This document shows, piece after piece, positions 13,761-25,803 of a stretch of DNA of 64,000 bases (within the stretch, counting starts at the first letter, position 1; every line of letters begins with the position of its first letter). Position numbers and translations under genes: made by a program. The notes below the pieces were generated by a model, which saw only the letters and a program-made list of their open reading frames with translations, did no database searches and was not told the DNA's origin. This DNA comes from Tuctoria greenei (lineage: Eukaryota; Streptophyta; Magnoliopsida; Poales; Poaceae): assembly GCA_036927565.1 (NCBI GenBank), contig JAYESD010000009.1:160540929-160604928 (forward strand). Direction: 5' to 3'.

Positions 13761-16700
13761 CTATGGTGTCATATAATTGGGTCTCAAACCTATCTCCCTC
13801 GATGCACTTTCTATCACATTACGTGATAGACCCTTCGTAAAGGCATCGGCCAGGTTTTTATCTGTTTGTATGTACGGAACAGTAATAACTCCGGAGTTTC
13901 TCATTTTTCTGACAGATTTCAAATGTCTCTTGACGTGTCTTCATAATTTTGCATTATCCTTAGAACTGGTCACTTTGGCAATCACCGTCTGATTGTCACA
14001 GTTCATAAGGATTGCCAACAATGGTTTCTCAATTACAGGCAAATCTATCAAGAGCTCTCGTAGTCATTCTGCCTTTGCAGTTGCTGTCTCTAAAGCAGTG
14101 AGTTTTCCTTCTATGGTTGATCTTGTCAAAATGGTATATTTGCAAGACCACCATGATATAGCGCCACCAGCTAGAGTGAACACATATCCACTCGTGGCAT
14201 AGAGTTCATCAACATCAGAGATCCAACTCGAATCACTATAACCCTCAGGCACAGCTGGATGCCCAATATAGTAAATTCCATAACTAATTATACCTCTAAA
14301 GTAACATATAACCCTTTCAAGTGCATGTCAATAATATATACCAGGGTTTGATATGAACCTGCTCAGTTTGCTCACAGCAAACGAGATATCAGGACGGCTT
14401 GCGCTAGCTAAGTACATGAGTGAATCGATCATATGAGAATATCTAAGTTGATATCTTGATTCTTTCTTGTTCTTCGTGAGTATCACGCTGGGATCATAAG
14501 GCGTTGGAGAAATCTTGCTATCCATAAAGTCGAACCGGCTCAAGATTTTCTCAACATAGAGAGATTGACTTAAGATAATCCCGCTCTCATCCTTATTCAT
14601 CTTAATGTTTAGAATAACATTTGTTTCTTTCAGATCTTTCATATCAAAACACTTTGATAGAAAAGACTTGACCTCAGAAATTATATAAATGCTCGTACCA
14701 AAAATCATCCACATACAAGCATAATATAACACTATCACCCCCACCATGGCGATAGTACACACACCTATCAGCCTCATTAATGACAAAGCCTGCACACGTT
14801 GAAGTATTGTCGAATATCTCATGCCATTGCTTAGGTGCTTGTTTCAGGCCATATAAGGATTTTAACAATTTGCACACATTTATCTCTTCATCTTTTACTA
14901 CGAACCCATTAGGTTATTCCATATAAATATCCTCTGCCAACTCTCCGTTAAAGAAAGTTGTCTTCACATCCATTTGATGGATGATTAGACCATAAGAGGC
15001 AGCCAAAGAAAATAGTACATGAATTGTCGTCATTCTAACAACAGGTGAATATGTGTCAAAATAGTCTTCACCTTCCTTTTGAGTATAGCCCTTTGCAAAT
15101 AGCCGCGCCTTATACTTTTCAATAGTACTGTCATGCCTCAGCTTCTTCTTGAACACCCACTTGCAGCCTACTTGTTTGCACCTGTACGGTCGTCAGTTAA
15201 CTCTCAAGTTCCATTGGAAAGAATTGAATCTATCTCACTATGAACTGCTTATTTCCAGTCATGTACATTAGGTAATGCATATGTCTCTGCTATAGATTTA
15301 GGAGTATCGTCCACAAGGTACACAATGAAATCATCACTGAAGGATTTTGTAATTCGTGATCTCTTACTCGATTGATTTATTTCATTGTGTTTCTCCTCTG
15401 GGACACTCTCAAACGGTGTATCAAGAAACCCACTAGTTGTGGTCGATTCAGGACAAATTTCAGAAGAGATTCTAGTAGTGCTATGCATATCTTTCATAGG
15501 AAAGATATTCTCAAAAAATGTTGCATCACGAGATTCTATCATAGTATCAACATGCCTATCAGGTACCTCTGATTTAACTACTAAAAATCTATATGCGATG
15601 CTCCGATGAGCATAGTCTAGAAAGACATAATTCACTATTTTTGGTCCCAGCTTGCATTTCTTGGTAATTGGAACATTGACCTTTGTCAAATATCCCCAAG
15701 TACACAAGTATGAAAGTGATGGTTTTCTCCCAACCCACTCCTCATAAGGGGTTTTCTCTTTATTCTTGTTTGGAACGTGGTTTAGGACATGATATGAAGT
15801 CAATAGAGCCTCCCCCACCATGCCTTAGATAAACCGGATGTGTCTAACATGACATTCACCAAATCACACAATGTGCGGTTTTTCCTCTCAGCTACCCCGT
15901 TTGATTGAGGTGAATAGGAAGGCGTACTCTCATGTATAATACTGTGTCCCACACATAAATCATCAAATATTTTAGGAAAATACTCGTCACCACGATCTGA
16001 TCTAAGACGTTTGATCTTTCTCTCTAACTGAGTTTATACTTCAGATTTATAGATTTTAAAGTAGTCTAAAGCTTCATCTTTAGTTTGTAACAAGTAAACA
16101 TAGCATAATTTAGTAGAATCATCTATTAATATCATAAAGTATTTCTTTCCACCTTTTGTCAACACACCATTCATCTCGTATAGATTAGAATGTATGAGTT
16201 CTAATGGTGCCAAGTTTTCTTCCTCGTCTACCTTGCAAGGCTTTCGAGGTTGCTTTGATGCACACAACTATGTCACTTAGAACCTTTGACAATGGTGAAT
16301 TCCAGAATTAATTTGAGACTGAATAGTCAATTTGTTAAACCAAAATTAACGTGATATAAACGAGAATGCCAAACACTAGCATCATCATTAACACTGCCAC
16401 AAATATGGTTTACCGATTTATTATTAAACTCCAAAAGAGAAAAGCGGAACAAGCCTCCGCATTCATAGTCTTTTCCAATAAATTGTCCACGCTTTGACAA
16501 AACTATTTTATTGGATTCTAAAACTGCTTAAACCCATCTCTACATAGAAGGGTGATGCTAACAAGATTCTTGTTCATCGTAGGGACATGTTGCACGTTCT
16601 TTAGCTGGACAATCTTTCTCGAAGTGAACTTTAGATAGACTGTGCCGACACCACGAACAAAAGCATGTGACCCATTCCCCATTAGGACGGCAGAATCACG

Positions 16701-17063
16701 AATGAACTGGTAAGAAGTAAAGATAGACATGTCAGAACACACATGAACATCAAAACCCGTATCAAACCACAAGACAGTGTTTGAGAAATAGAAATAACAA
16801 TAAAGAAATTACTATGTCTATCTGCATTGCTAGATGTCACGATGTTGACATTCTTTTTCTCTCCGCGATCTGCCCTCTCAGGACAGTCCTTGGAAAAATG
16901 CCCGTGCTCGTCACAGGTATAGCAGCACCCATCATTGACATTGTTTGACTTCTTCTTCTTGAAAGCAGTAGTTGTATTTGGCTTGAATTGAGACTTGTTG
17001 TTCTTTTTGTTCTTGACATTGGGTTTCTGCACCATATTATCATTAGCGCTAGATTGACGAATA
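13761..17063 (-). pseudogene. Copia polyprotein: gag C-term, protease, integrase, RT, RNase H
   Basis: Ty1/copia pol reading right to left. It shows the gag zinc knuckle CCYTCDEHGHFSKDC near 16910, protease DTG (WFDTGFDVHVCSD), integrase (SDRGDEYF, then SPQSNGVAERKNRT), reverse transcriptase (VVRMTTIHVLFSLAA, LYVDD box, then FDMKDLKETNVIL) and RNase H (GYSDSSWISDVDELYATSGY). The C-terminus is LRPNYMTP with its stop at 13761. Domain order IN-RT-RH is that of copia. Many frameshifts and stops break it. It begins at 17063 with QSSANDNMVQKPNVK, which continues the gag fragment at 53921 across the MULE. Confidence 0.9.
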
Positions 17064-17341
17064 TTTTTTTTATTAATATACCTTTTAAAAAATCATTTAT
17101 AATAAATAACCCACGGAATATGAAATTGGGCAAAATGACCCACTGTCGTATGTGCCTCATACGAAATTCGAATTTCGTATGAGGCACATACGAAATGCTC
17201 GTTTCGTCTATGCCACATAAGCTGGTGTGTGCCACGGTGGAGAAAACGCTGACCACGTTGGAAGAATTGGGCACGAACGAATTTCATACGTGGCTCATAC
17301 AAAGTGAACAATACCTTCGTATGAGCCATGTACGATATTCG
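17064..17341. repeat. MULE left TIR and subterminal palindromes
   Basis: 17064-17111 is the TIR. At 17146-17193 lies a perfect 48-bp palindrome centred on AATTCGAATT, built of two smaller TCGTATG...CATACGA palindromes. Degenerate copies follow at about 17279-17302 and 17315-17335. Similar palindromes occur at the right end of the MULE. Confidence 0.88.
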
Positions 17342-18041
17342 TTGGGGCCCAGTTTTGACCCTGCTGTAATGGATTTTACGCAAAGCTTTTTAAACATTTG
17401 TGGACCGATTTGCTAAAAATTTCCAAAGTATAAATAGAGAATACATTGTGAAGTTTTGAATTCAATGAACTTCCTCTATGTTTAGTATGTAGAAACAAGA
17501 GTAATTGTATGTGTTATTAGGCAATACGATCACGTTTGACATTTGTAAAATCTATTCAGTTTTGATTTTTTGTTTAGAAATATTTGGAGTTAGAATCATT
17601 GGAAACATTCATAGAAGTTATTGTAATATAAATATTGTTTAGTATGAAAAATAAGTTACGAATATAATTTATAGGAGTTTAATGGGAGTTTCAAAATTTT
17701 TTAAAATCATATAGTGGTAACAAATGCATAGTTTGGAAAATTATACAATTAATGTATTAATGTATACAAATGCATATTAATTGACGGTAATTAATTGTAT
17801 TAAAATTTAAAAGCTCGGCGATGATTACATGAAATGAAATTATATAGTTCTGAAAATATGTGCATGTTGTTTGCCACTCTACTACTGCGGTACATAAGGC
17901 AAAACATATGTACACATATTTCTGGAAGGAAAAATAAAATAGATAATACAAATGGAATGTGTACGACACACTTAAGATGCGTCGATCTAATCCTAACACG
18001 CCTTAGTCGAATTAAACGCCGAACATAGTTTACACAAGTTG
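17342..18041. other. AT-rich MULE sequence; no gene
   Basis: About 700 bp of AT-rich DNA lie between the left TIR region and the 3' end of the first zinc-finger gene. I see no conserved coding sequence. Confidence 0.5.
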
Positions 18042-18684
18042 CTACTGAGTGCAACGGGGGTATTTTCCCTTACGCAAAGCATCCGGACCGGCTTCTTTTG
18101 CGCGACGAGCTCTCTCGCGCATGCGTTCTCGCTCAGCCTCTCGTGCTTATGTTGTGACGCGTTCCTCCTCTGCAGCTTTGCGATCACACTCTGCTCTCCA
18201 TTGTCAAATTTCTTCTTGCCTCTTCCAACGACGCTCCTCCTGTGCAGCTCTATTCCTCCTCTCTTGCTCTATTCTTTCATCCCACTCTATTTCTTCTTTG
18301 AACTTCCAATATGCATGTCGAGCCATTCTCTCAACCTCATCGGCACCCTCTGTCGATTATTCCTGGTCGATATAGTTCCTGAAGTCGCAAAGAGGTGGTG
18401 GCGACTGCACAAGTTTTTGTATGAAAGATTAGATTGTATAGCATTCATAAAACAGAAATAATGTTGCATATTACCTGTTTTCTACCACCTTGAAGAAATG
18501 GGCACGTCCTGTGAGGAGGATCGTACTCGTTGTTGTCGCACATCCAAAGCCGACAACCATACGAGTAACCAGGTCGAAGATCTCTGACAAACCTACAATC
18601 AGTGCCACGGAAACACATTGGAGGTTGTAATCCCTCGGGGATTAGAACCTTTTCTCTATTTGTGGGTGGTGAGTTCTCGTCCAT
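18042..18684 (-). pseudogene. MULE cargo: GRF-like zinc-finger/coiled-coil protein, gene 1
   Basis: The start at 18684 gives MDENSPPTNREKVLIPEG. Exon 1 is 18475-18684 (70 codons) and exon 2 is 18042-18404 (121 codons), joined in phase across a GTAATATG...TTGTGCAG intron. The N-terminal half has spaced Cys (PMCFRGTDCRFV, GCRLWMCDNNEYDPP, CPFLQ), like the GRF-type zinc fingers common in plant transposon proteins. Exon 2 encodes a long charged, probably coiled-coil, helix rich in E/R (WDERIEQERRNRAAQEERRW). Three in-frame stops in exon 2 suggest a decayed gene. Function is unknown; nucleic-acid or protein binding is inferred from the family. Confidence 0.65.
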
Positions 18685-18746
18685 GGTAGTAAAGTATATG
18701 GAATGATTGTAGCAAGTGTGTGTTGAAGCTGTTACCAGGGTGAGTG

Positions 18747-18961
18747 TTATATAGATGAGCGGATGATGGTGTATGGACCTAGTGTACGAGAAATTTCATC
18801 CCTGAGATGTATAAGTGTGAACTGACATTTCACGGGGTCTGACATGGAGCAGTGCAATTTCATTTTTCTCTTGTACGAGATTCGCCTGACATGGAGTACG
18901 AGATTCGCCTGACATATAACAGTGCAATTTCGTATTTCTCTTGTACGAGATTCGCCTGCCA
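18747..18961 (-). promoter_or_regulatory. Upstream module of zinc-finger gene 1
   Basis: The minus strand has CTATATAAC (about 18746-18754) as a TATA-like box. Three copies of TACGAGATTCGCCTG lie at about 18874, 18897 and 18943 on the plus strand, upstream of the start at 18684. The same phrase precedes gene 2. Confidence 0.5.
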
Positions 18962-19100
18962 TGTCGTGGATAAGTTTCATGTGAGTTTTTGTCGTATTGT
19001 ATGTAGATAAGATTCGTCTTACAAGATTCTTCTGACAAGGTAGAAAGTAGTATGGCGAGTCGCAAAGTACGAAGACGATTGTCGAAGGTCGTAAACGACA

Positions 19101-20171
19101 CTTCCCTCGGACCTGCCTAGAGAGCAGCCCGCCGGAGGTTCTTTGGATTCACGAGGGCTAGTCCCAGGAGATCAAACACTGCAGAATGATGGACACCGGG
19201 GATTTACGTGGTTCGGGCCGCCGGAGCGTAATACCCTACGTCCACGGGAGTGTTGTGTATTGCCTTGCTTTCGCGTGTAAGAGTCTTGGTCTAATTTTCT
19301 GATCCTTCCTATGGACGTCTACAGAGCCCTTTTATAGCTTAAGGACTCTGCAGTCACAAGATGGGCTCCAGGACCCGACAGGTGGTCCCGGGGAGAGCCA
19401 AATCCTATACAAGATCTATGATTAAATGCTATCTACTCCCATTGTCAGGGGCGTCAATGCGTCGTCCCGCCGCGTCGTGCGCCAGGGCTACACATAGTCG
19501 GTGATGATGGCGGTTCACGTCCCGTCCATCTTGTGCTTGCGGCCCATTCGTCCGTCTTGCGGTGTGGGTCTGTACCGGCTACTTGGACAAGACAGGACAC
19601 TGGAGTCTTGACTTTAGCATGCGCGGCATAGCTTGTCTGGGGAAGGCACGCGCACTTAATGCCCGTCTGAGCAGCGCACGTCTCCTTTACTGCGGCTTCC
19701 TACCGCACTGAGTTGGCCATCCGCCACGTGGTTGCGCTGGAGCCTGCCTCTGCGGGGAGGCGAGCACTTAGCGGAACAGGCCACGTGGTGCACTCGGAGC
19801 CCACCCCTATGGAGGAGTGGAGGCTCAGCCCTGCAGGCCACGTGGTAGTTCCGGTGCCTTTCCCTACGAGGACGCGGGCCTGGCCCCGAGGTCCCGATTG
19901 ACCACGTGGCGGCTCCGGAGCCTACCTCAGCGGGGAGGCGAGCACTTGACGGAACAGGCCACGTGGCGCGCCCGGAGCCCACCTCAGCGGGGAGGCAAGG
20001 GTCCAGCTCTGCCGGCCACGTGGCAGCTTGGGAGCCTCCCCCGGCGGAGAGGTAGGATCTGGTCCTTCCCTCCACGACGTGGCAGCCTCGGATTCGGCCT
20101 CTTAGTAGGGGCGGAGTCCTTAGCGGTTTTCTTCTTGTGCGCGGGGGTACCCGGTCTGCGGGGTACCGACA
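19101..20171 (-). repeat. Probable solo LTR with G-box array
   Basis: A GC-rich 1.07-kb block sits in AT-rich MULE DNA. On the minus strand it begins TGTCGGTACCCCGC at 20171. It holds six CACGTG boxes at regular spacing (19725-20022), then a TATA box CTATAAAAGG at 19328-19337, so it has U3-then-R order for a minus-strand LTR. No internal retroelement domain flanks it. The left boundary is approximate and no clear target duplication was found. Confidence 0.55.
19725..20022. repeat. 57-bp tandem repeat, each unit with a CACGTG G-box
   Basis: CACGTG occurs at 19725, 19782, 19839, 19903, 19960 and 20017. Spacings are 57, 57, 64, 57 and 57. Flanking phrases GGCCACGTGG and GCGGGGAGGCGAGCACTT recur. 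A degenerate seventh box (CACGACGTGG) lies near 20073. The frames open across it are not genes. Confidence 0.9.
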
Positions 20172-20401
20172 ACGGCAAAGTAATTTTAACAAAATTCTCA
20201 TTCGAAACATAGTTGTTATACATGGGAATCATACTTATGATACATATGAAACATACTTCTGATGCATGCGAAACATATTTTGCTAATTCGCTACTACTTG
20301 TGATGCAGAGAGTTGCAAGACATGTTATTGCAAACGCCGTTTTCATCGTTATCATTCGTCTGACTTGTAACAGGATAAAGTTCCATTTGTTGAAGTTCCA
20401 T

Positions 20402-20909
20402 TTAAGCTAGTTCACCTACCAAATCTTGATTGCGACGTTGTACATGTTTAATGTACTCTCGAGTAGCCTTAATAGGTGGTGGATCAACCCAGAGTGTATA
20501 TCCACAGTTTTCATCATCATAGTAAACCTAAAACCAAAAGTATTGTCATGAAAATTGCATATATGAAATATGTTTTGCAAATGATATGTAGTGCTTACTC
20601 CACCAACAGGACAACGAAAGAATCGACGACCGTTGCGTCTCCTTCATCCATCATTTGGACAATACAATCTAGGTCACAACGACATTTAGGCCACTCTTGT
20701 TTGCTACCATCGTATGGTCATAGTGGATTAAACGGGCTAAAATCACTCTTACTAAAAAGCGAGAACTCATCTAATGGTGGTTCATACCAAGTTGGACCTC
20801 CCATCAAGTAATTTTCAGACACTGCTCTAAAGTTTCTACCTCCTCGCGTAGCACAACTTGTACTCACCTTTGTTTCACCTCCACGCCTACCTCGACCTCT
20901 ACTCGTCAT
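20402..20909 (-). pseudogene. MULE cargo: GRF-like zinc-finger protein, gene 2
   Basis: The start at 20909 gives MTSRGRGRRGGETK, an Arg/Gly-rich N-terminus. Exon 1 (20599-20909) encodes a Cys cluster (PKCRCDLDC) and GRRFFRCP. The latter matches the GRF zinc-finger signature but lies one frame away, so a single-base frameshift is inferred near 20640. One in-frame TGA lies at 20718. Exon 2 (20402-20527, 42 codons) follows a GTAAGC...TTTTAG intron and encodes NCGYTLWVDPPPIKATREY, ending GELA. Role unknown. The organisation (short basic tail, zinc finger, one intron) parallels gene 1. Confidence 0.6.
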
Positions 20910-20943
20910 TGTTGGTGTGATGAACACAAGGATGCATGAGGAG

Positions 20944-21040
20944 TCGTATTTATATAGGCCGATGAGTGCAAGGTCGTTCTTCTCTCGTACGAGATTCACC
21001 TGCAATGTCGTTCTTTTCATGTACGAGATTCGCCTGTCAT
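20944..21040 (-). promoter_or_regulatory. Upstream module of zinc-finger gene 2
   Basis: A TATA-like CCTATATAAATA (minus strand, about 20946-20958) lies 40-50 bp upstream of the ATG. GTACGAGATTC(G/A)CCTG occurs twice just beyond (near 20987 and 21020). This matches the arrangement upstream of gene 1. Confidence 0.5.
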
Positions 21041-21173
21041 GTATCTGTTGATGTCGTGGATAAAATTCGCCTAACACGATAAAGTGCATTGTCACGATAA
21101 AAGATATAGTGCATAAAGAAAACATAACATAGTTCTTCTACAATATAACACACACATACATGGGTACACGTTA

Positions 21174-24046
21174 CTAATGTCTACCACACTTGTTGCCGAA
21201 CCTACGCGCTGCATTCACATGAGCCCGACCATAAGACACGCGCGAAGGAGTTGCCCTCCTCCATCGCTGCTGCACAGGCGCGGGTGTCTCAAACTGTTGT
21301 GAAGGCTGAGTCGGAATGGGAGCACCATCCAACTGTGATGCAGGAACTGTGTCCTGCTATGACACGTCCACCAGGTAGTCATCGATATGGAAAGGTGAAA
21401 CTGGAGGACTGCCGTGGTGCGTCAGCGATCCAGAAATCATAGTATCGTAGTCTGTAACGCCCTCTCCTGCATTGGCATAAAATATATAGTTAGCAAGTTC
21501 ATTGTGTCCATTATGTATTTAAGTAGCATAATTGTTGCACGTCATACCTGCGCCCTTGTGTGGTACATGCGTGGACGGGCCAGCCAGGTCCGAAGAAAGA
21601 ACACAAGAAGGTATTTGTGCCGACGGGTCTGGAAAATCCCAACCAGGTACCTGTGTGGACGGCCCTGGAGCCCAAGCAGCAGGTACCTGTGTGGATGGGC
21701 CTGGAGCCTAAGATGCAGGTACCTGTGTGGACGACCGTGGAGCCCAAGTAGACACCTGTGTGGATGGGCCTGGGACCCAAGCAGGTACCTGCATGGACGG
21801 GCCTGCAACCGAAGTAGGTACCTGTGTGGAGGTCCCTGCAGAAGATATATAAACAAAAATATTAGTTTCGTGCAAATATGTCAAGTTTACCCTATTGTGT
21901 TGGGATGCCTAATGTTACGTGCTGGCGGAACATTAGTGTCTTGTGCACATGATTGTGCACAAGAAGCCAACTTTAGCCCCTCTTTCGTGTGGCTATATAT
22001 CCTTTGCAGCATGTGCACCATCTCTGACGAACTCATCGATATCCCCTCCCTCAGTCGTTATAGTCCAGCAGAGGACTCCGCAAGAACCTGTCAGAACCGA
22101 CTCATCTTCACAAGTGCGAAGTGATCGGTCATACAACTATTAATTAGTAATGTTTATGAAAATAACATATTAAATTGTTGCAAATGTACTTCAACGAATT
22201 CGATCTTACCGCCATTGAAGAAGCTTCATCTCTATGACGCGGATACGTATCTATCACCGAGGGTACGTGCGTTTGTCGCTCGGCTGGTGTGTGTGCGAGA
22301 ACAACTTGTGTCCTAGGAAGGTACCACTGTAAGTACTCCTGGTAAACAGCCTGTGAGAACGGTCGTGTCTCCAATACAACCTCATGTAAGGTAGCCGTCC
22401 ACTGTAGGAGCCACGGATGCATGCGCTGCAACCAAAGTCCCGACGCTAAGGTACCCTTACGACAATACCTGGAGGACAAATAAATACATTAATATTTCAG
22501 AAATATTAATGTATTCAAGATTTATTAGGGGAATTACTTACGTATGCACTGCATAAGGCACAATAGAATGTGGAAGCACTAGAAATGCCTGGTGTAGGCC
22601 AAACTGACGCAACACTCAGTGTGTTGCGTACTCCTCGATGTAGATATCATACACCAGCGGCTTCCTTGTAAGTCAGTAATCCGAGTCTCTGTAGCACAGA
22701 TACGCAAGTCCCCTCGGTGCTCGGCGGTCGTGCTCCTCCATATCGTACGGTGTCCAACGCATGTCCTTGTCCGCATCTAACCAATCAAACTCCTTGACGA
22801 ACCCTTGGTACACCTTGTGCATCTGCTTGTTACTCCACTCATGCTACGTAAAGAACAAAATATGTCACAATACTATATTATTGTAATCGTGAACAATATG
22901 AGTGCACTTAAAATATTATCGTACCTGTCGACGCACCCAAAAAAGTACCCATTGTAGGTCCATCATCCGGTGTCTCACCATACTCATCAAGATCGTATGG
23001 TGCTGGGAGCACTTGCGGCCGACCTATCATGAACCGCTTGTATACCCATAGCTGCAGAAATAGGGGACAACCAGCTAGTACTGCGTTACCTCGAGCCTTC
23101 GTGCAAGCGTCACAAAGTCCTCTATACGTGGTCGCCAACACAGCTAAACCCCAACTGTACTGTGGCATCTCATGTGGTGTGGAATCCGCAATCTGTCGAG
23201 CAAACGAAATCAGGTGTGTGTCTACGGAGTCACCGTGCGTGTTGGTGAACATGATCGCACCAAACAACCACAAAAAGTATGCCTCCAAGTATCTGGTAAC
23301 TGTGGCATCATCGGCGTGTGGATGCATAGTATCCACCTACAATTTGAAAACTAAAAAGTGTAAGTTTCTTTTAAATTACATAATAACATTACAAGGTTCA
23401 TGTGCATTGAAATAACACTTAAGTAATATGAAACATTACCTCGTAGGATGTTAACCACTTCTTTGTCGGACCATGGTGCTAGTCGTTGTGAAGTGGAGAA
23501 ACAGGGTCAGCCTCAGGGTGTCGTGCCACATCCTGAAACCGTGCAGACATCTCTGCGTGCCAAGTGGGTGAGTCCTCACGAGCGCAAATAGGGGCACCTG
23601 CTATAGGAAGACCCAACAAGAAAAACATGTCCTCCAGCGTGACGGTCATCTCTCCACACGACAAGTGAAACGTGTGGGTCTCCGACCTCCAACGATCTGT
23701 CAAATCTGATAGCAGGGCTCTGTCGAGGCTGAAATGGTACTTTCGATCATCCCGAACATATGACCTCTCCTCAAGCAGCCTACATATTGGAAGTAGCCCA
23801 GCTACACTCAACCTGTTTCATACCAAGCAATAAATTAAAATCTACAGAATGATAAAAACAAATTTACTTTCATATTAACAGAAGAACATACCTGAGAATC
23901 CATCTATCGTCTATCTTTCAAAACTTGGAAGGCAACTGAGGACGAAGAATGGGCAGATCCTCACCACGCCAAAGTCAGAAAGCTCGGTGAGTTATATCAA
24001 TCCGAAACTGAAGTAACTCAGGACATTGTCCTTGTTCTGTAGCCAT
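21174..24046 (-). pseudogene. MULE cargo: plant mobile domain (PMD, MAIN-like) gene
   Basis: A multi-exon gene, right to left. The start at 24046 gives MATEQGQCPELLQF. Next come the PMD core in 23479-23811 (VAGLLPICRLLEERSY, RSETHTFHLSCGEMTVTLED, MFFLLGLPIAG) and in 22908-23336 (YLEAYFLWLFGAIMF, YSWGLAVLATTYRGLCDAC), a downstream PMD segment (22144-22850; RMHPWLLQW, YLQWYLPRT), a repeat-rich tail (21540-21840; about eight PGPSTQVPAWA-like units) and the C-terminus FGNKCGRH with stop at 21174. PMD proteins include Arabidopsis MAIN/MAIL1, which act in silencing and genome stability, and PMDs are common in plant transposons. Several in-frame stops indicate decay. Exon ends are approximate. Confidence 0.75.
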
Positions 24047-24270
24047 ACCTATATATGACAAGGATAACATTAGTAGGATGAGAAACATGAAAAACATATT
24101 CAAATGAATGACGTGGACAACATATTCAAATAAGAGACATGAACAACATATTATAACAATATATATATCAATGTTCGATACAACACACTTAACTTAACGT
24201 ACACATACAAATTCATAGTTCATAATAATAAGATATTACAATGTAGCACATTTGAATATAACAATGCACA

Positions 24271-25803
24271 TCAAATAGCATTGCCCTCCCTAAACATAGA
24301 TGTGCGGCGTGCACGAGGACGCTGACCATCCTTAGGATTCCCAGAAGGTCCAACTTCATCCACATTTGCCTCATTGTTTGAAATGCAATTTTTGTAAGTA
24401 TGTCCAGTTTGGTTGCACTTGCTGCATGTTCCTTGAAATCTGCCAATTTCGGACTCATCCATATTGTTTCTGATACGATGAGTCTTGCGATGACCTCTTT
24501 TCTGTTTCAACCGCATGGTGTCAAGTCCTCGTAAAGCGGTTGGTCCTGGATCTGTGTTAAATGTGCCTTTGGTAGCAAACCCATATATCTCTGCATTCCA
24601 AGTACTCACAAGAACCTCTTTCTGGAAGTAGTAGGATATGTAATTACTTGGTGTTAACTTGGTATATGAGCAAACTGCAATAACATGAGAACAAGGCCTA
24701 TGAAAGAGTTGTGGTTTCATACATGTGCACGTGCAATCATCCTGACGAAGAATGCACTGATGAAATACTCTCTCACGGTTAGCACCACGACGATTCTTGT
24801 CCCTACACAGAATTTCAAATCTGTGCTCTGCAGTTCCCATAGGTCGCACACGATGAAATGCGGCATTTTGGAACTTCTTCTCCATGAACTTGCACATGTA
24901 GGGTTAATAAGCAAAATTGACATCATTTCTTACTGAAATTGCAGTAGCGTAGCGCTCACGAAAGTACTTGCATGTCCCATATAAAATGCCCTAAAAAATA
25001 GCAACCAAAGGTAATCCTCTTAAACCACGTATCACCCAGTTGTATATTTGTATTGAGTACCACTGTATTAGCATGTGTAAAATATAGAAGACTAAATAAA
25101 AATTAATAGAAGTAATGTAACAGAAGGACCTCACCTCAGCTAAATTAGTTGTCATGATGCCATACCTAGCACCATTAGTGTCGTATAACAAAGACCACTT
25201 CTCTTTCGGTTCGCGCCGAATCCAACTAGAGAAGTTTCGGCTAGATGAACCTACAATTGGAACAGATACTTCATTAGGATTGTCTCTGCTTGTGGACGCC
25301 TCTGCTTGTGTCGTAGTCAATTCGTCAAGACGTTGCCATAGAGCAATAAACTTCCTCTCTTGATTTTGACTACACAACATCTTGAACAAATTTATAAGTT
25401 GTTTGTTATTGAAGTGACTTAAAAAGTTGGCGCCTAAATGCCTCATGCAAAATCTTGATTGAATGTATGTCCAATAAGGTTGTTACCCACGCTCGGAGGA
25501 ATCATGTTTCAAATCAGATATTGCTTTAACCAGGCCAACATGACGATCATGTATCAGACAAACATCAGGCCGTTCTTGCACTACATCAACCTTTACCCGA
25601 CTAAGAAACTAATACCAGCTCTTAGTGTTCTCGCTTTTGACAAAAGCAAAAGCTACAGGCAACACCTGTTGCTTCCCATCAACTGCAATAACTGTTAGAA
25701 TTTGACCTTTGTACTTTCCAGTTAAAAAAAGTACCATCAATGCAGAGGATAGGCCTGCAATGTCTGAATGCAGCAATACATTGACCTAATACAAAAAAAT
25801 GCA
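24271..25803 (-). pseudogene. MuDR-type transposase, catalytic and C-terminal part
   Basis: It continues the N-terminal part at 51710-52898 across the LARD insertion. From 25803 downward it reads FFVLGQCIAAFRHCRPILCI with DGTFF (first catalytic Asp), FAFVKSENTKSWY, CLIHDRHVGLVKAI (second Asp region), CMRHLGANFLSHFNNKQLI, an intron around 25000-25135, GTCKYFRERYATAIS, the SWIM zinc finger CTCMKPQLFHRPCSHVIAVC and a C-terminal CCHC knuckle CSKCNQTGHTYKNC. The stop is at 24271. At the junction seven T replace an expected six, giving a frameshift; other in-frame stops occur near 25489 and 24905. The gene would encode the cut-and-paste enzyme but is dead as it stands. Confidence 0.88.

Noticed and set aside
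19656..20355. Long frames on both strands near 20 kb
   Set aside because: They follow the 57-bp GC-rich tandem repeat and have no domain.
21414..22124. 236-codon plus-strand frame rich in RYLCG repeats
   Set aside because: Antisense of the PGPSTQVPAWA repeat tail of the minus-strand plant mobile domain gene, which has family support.
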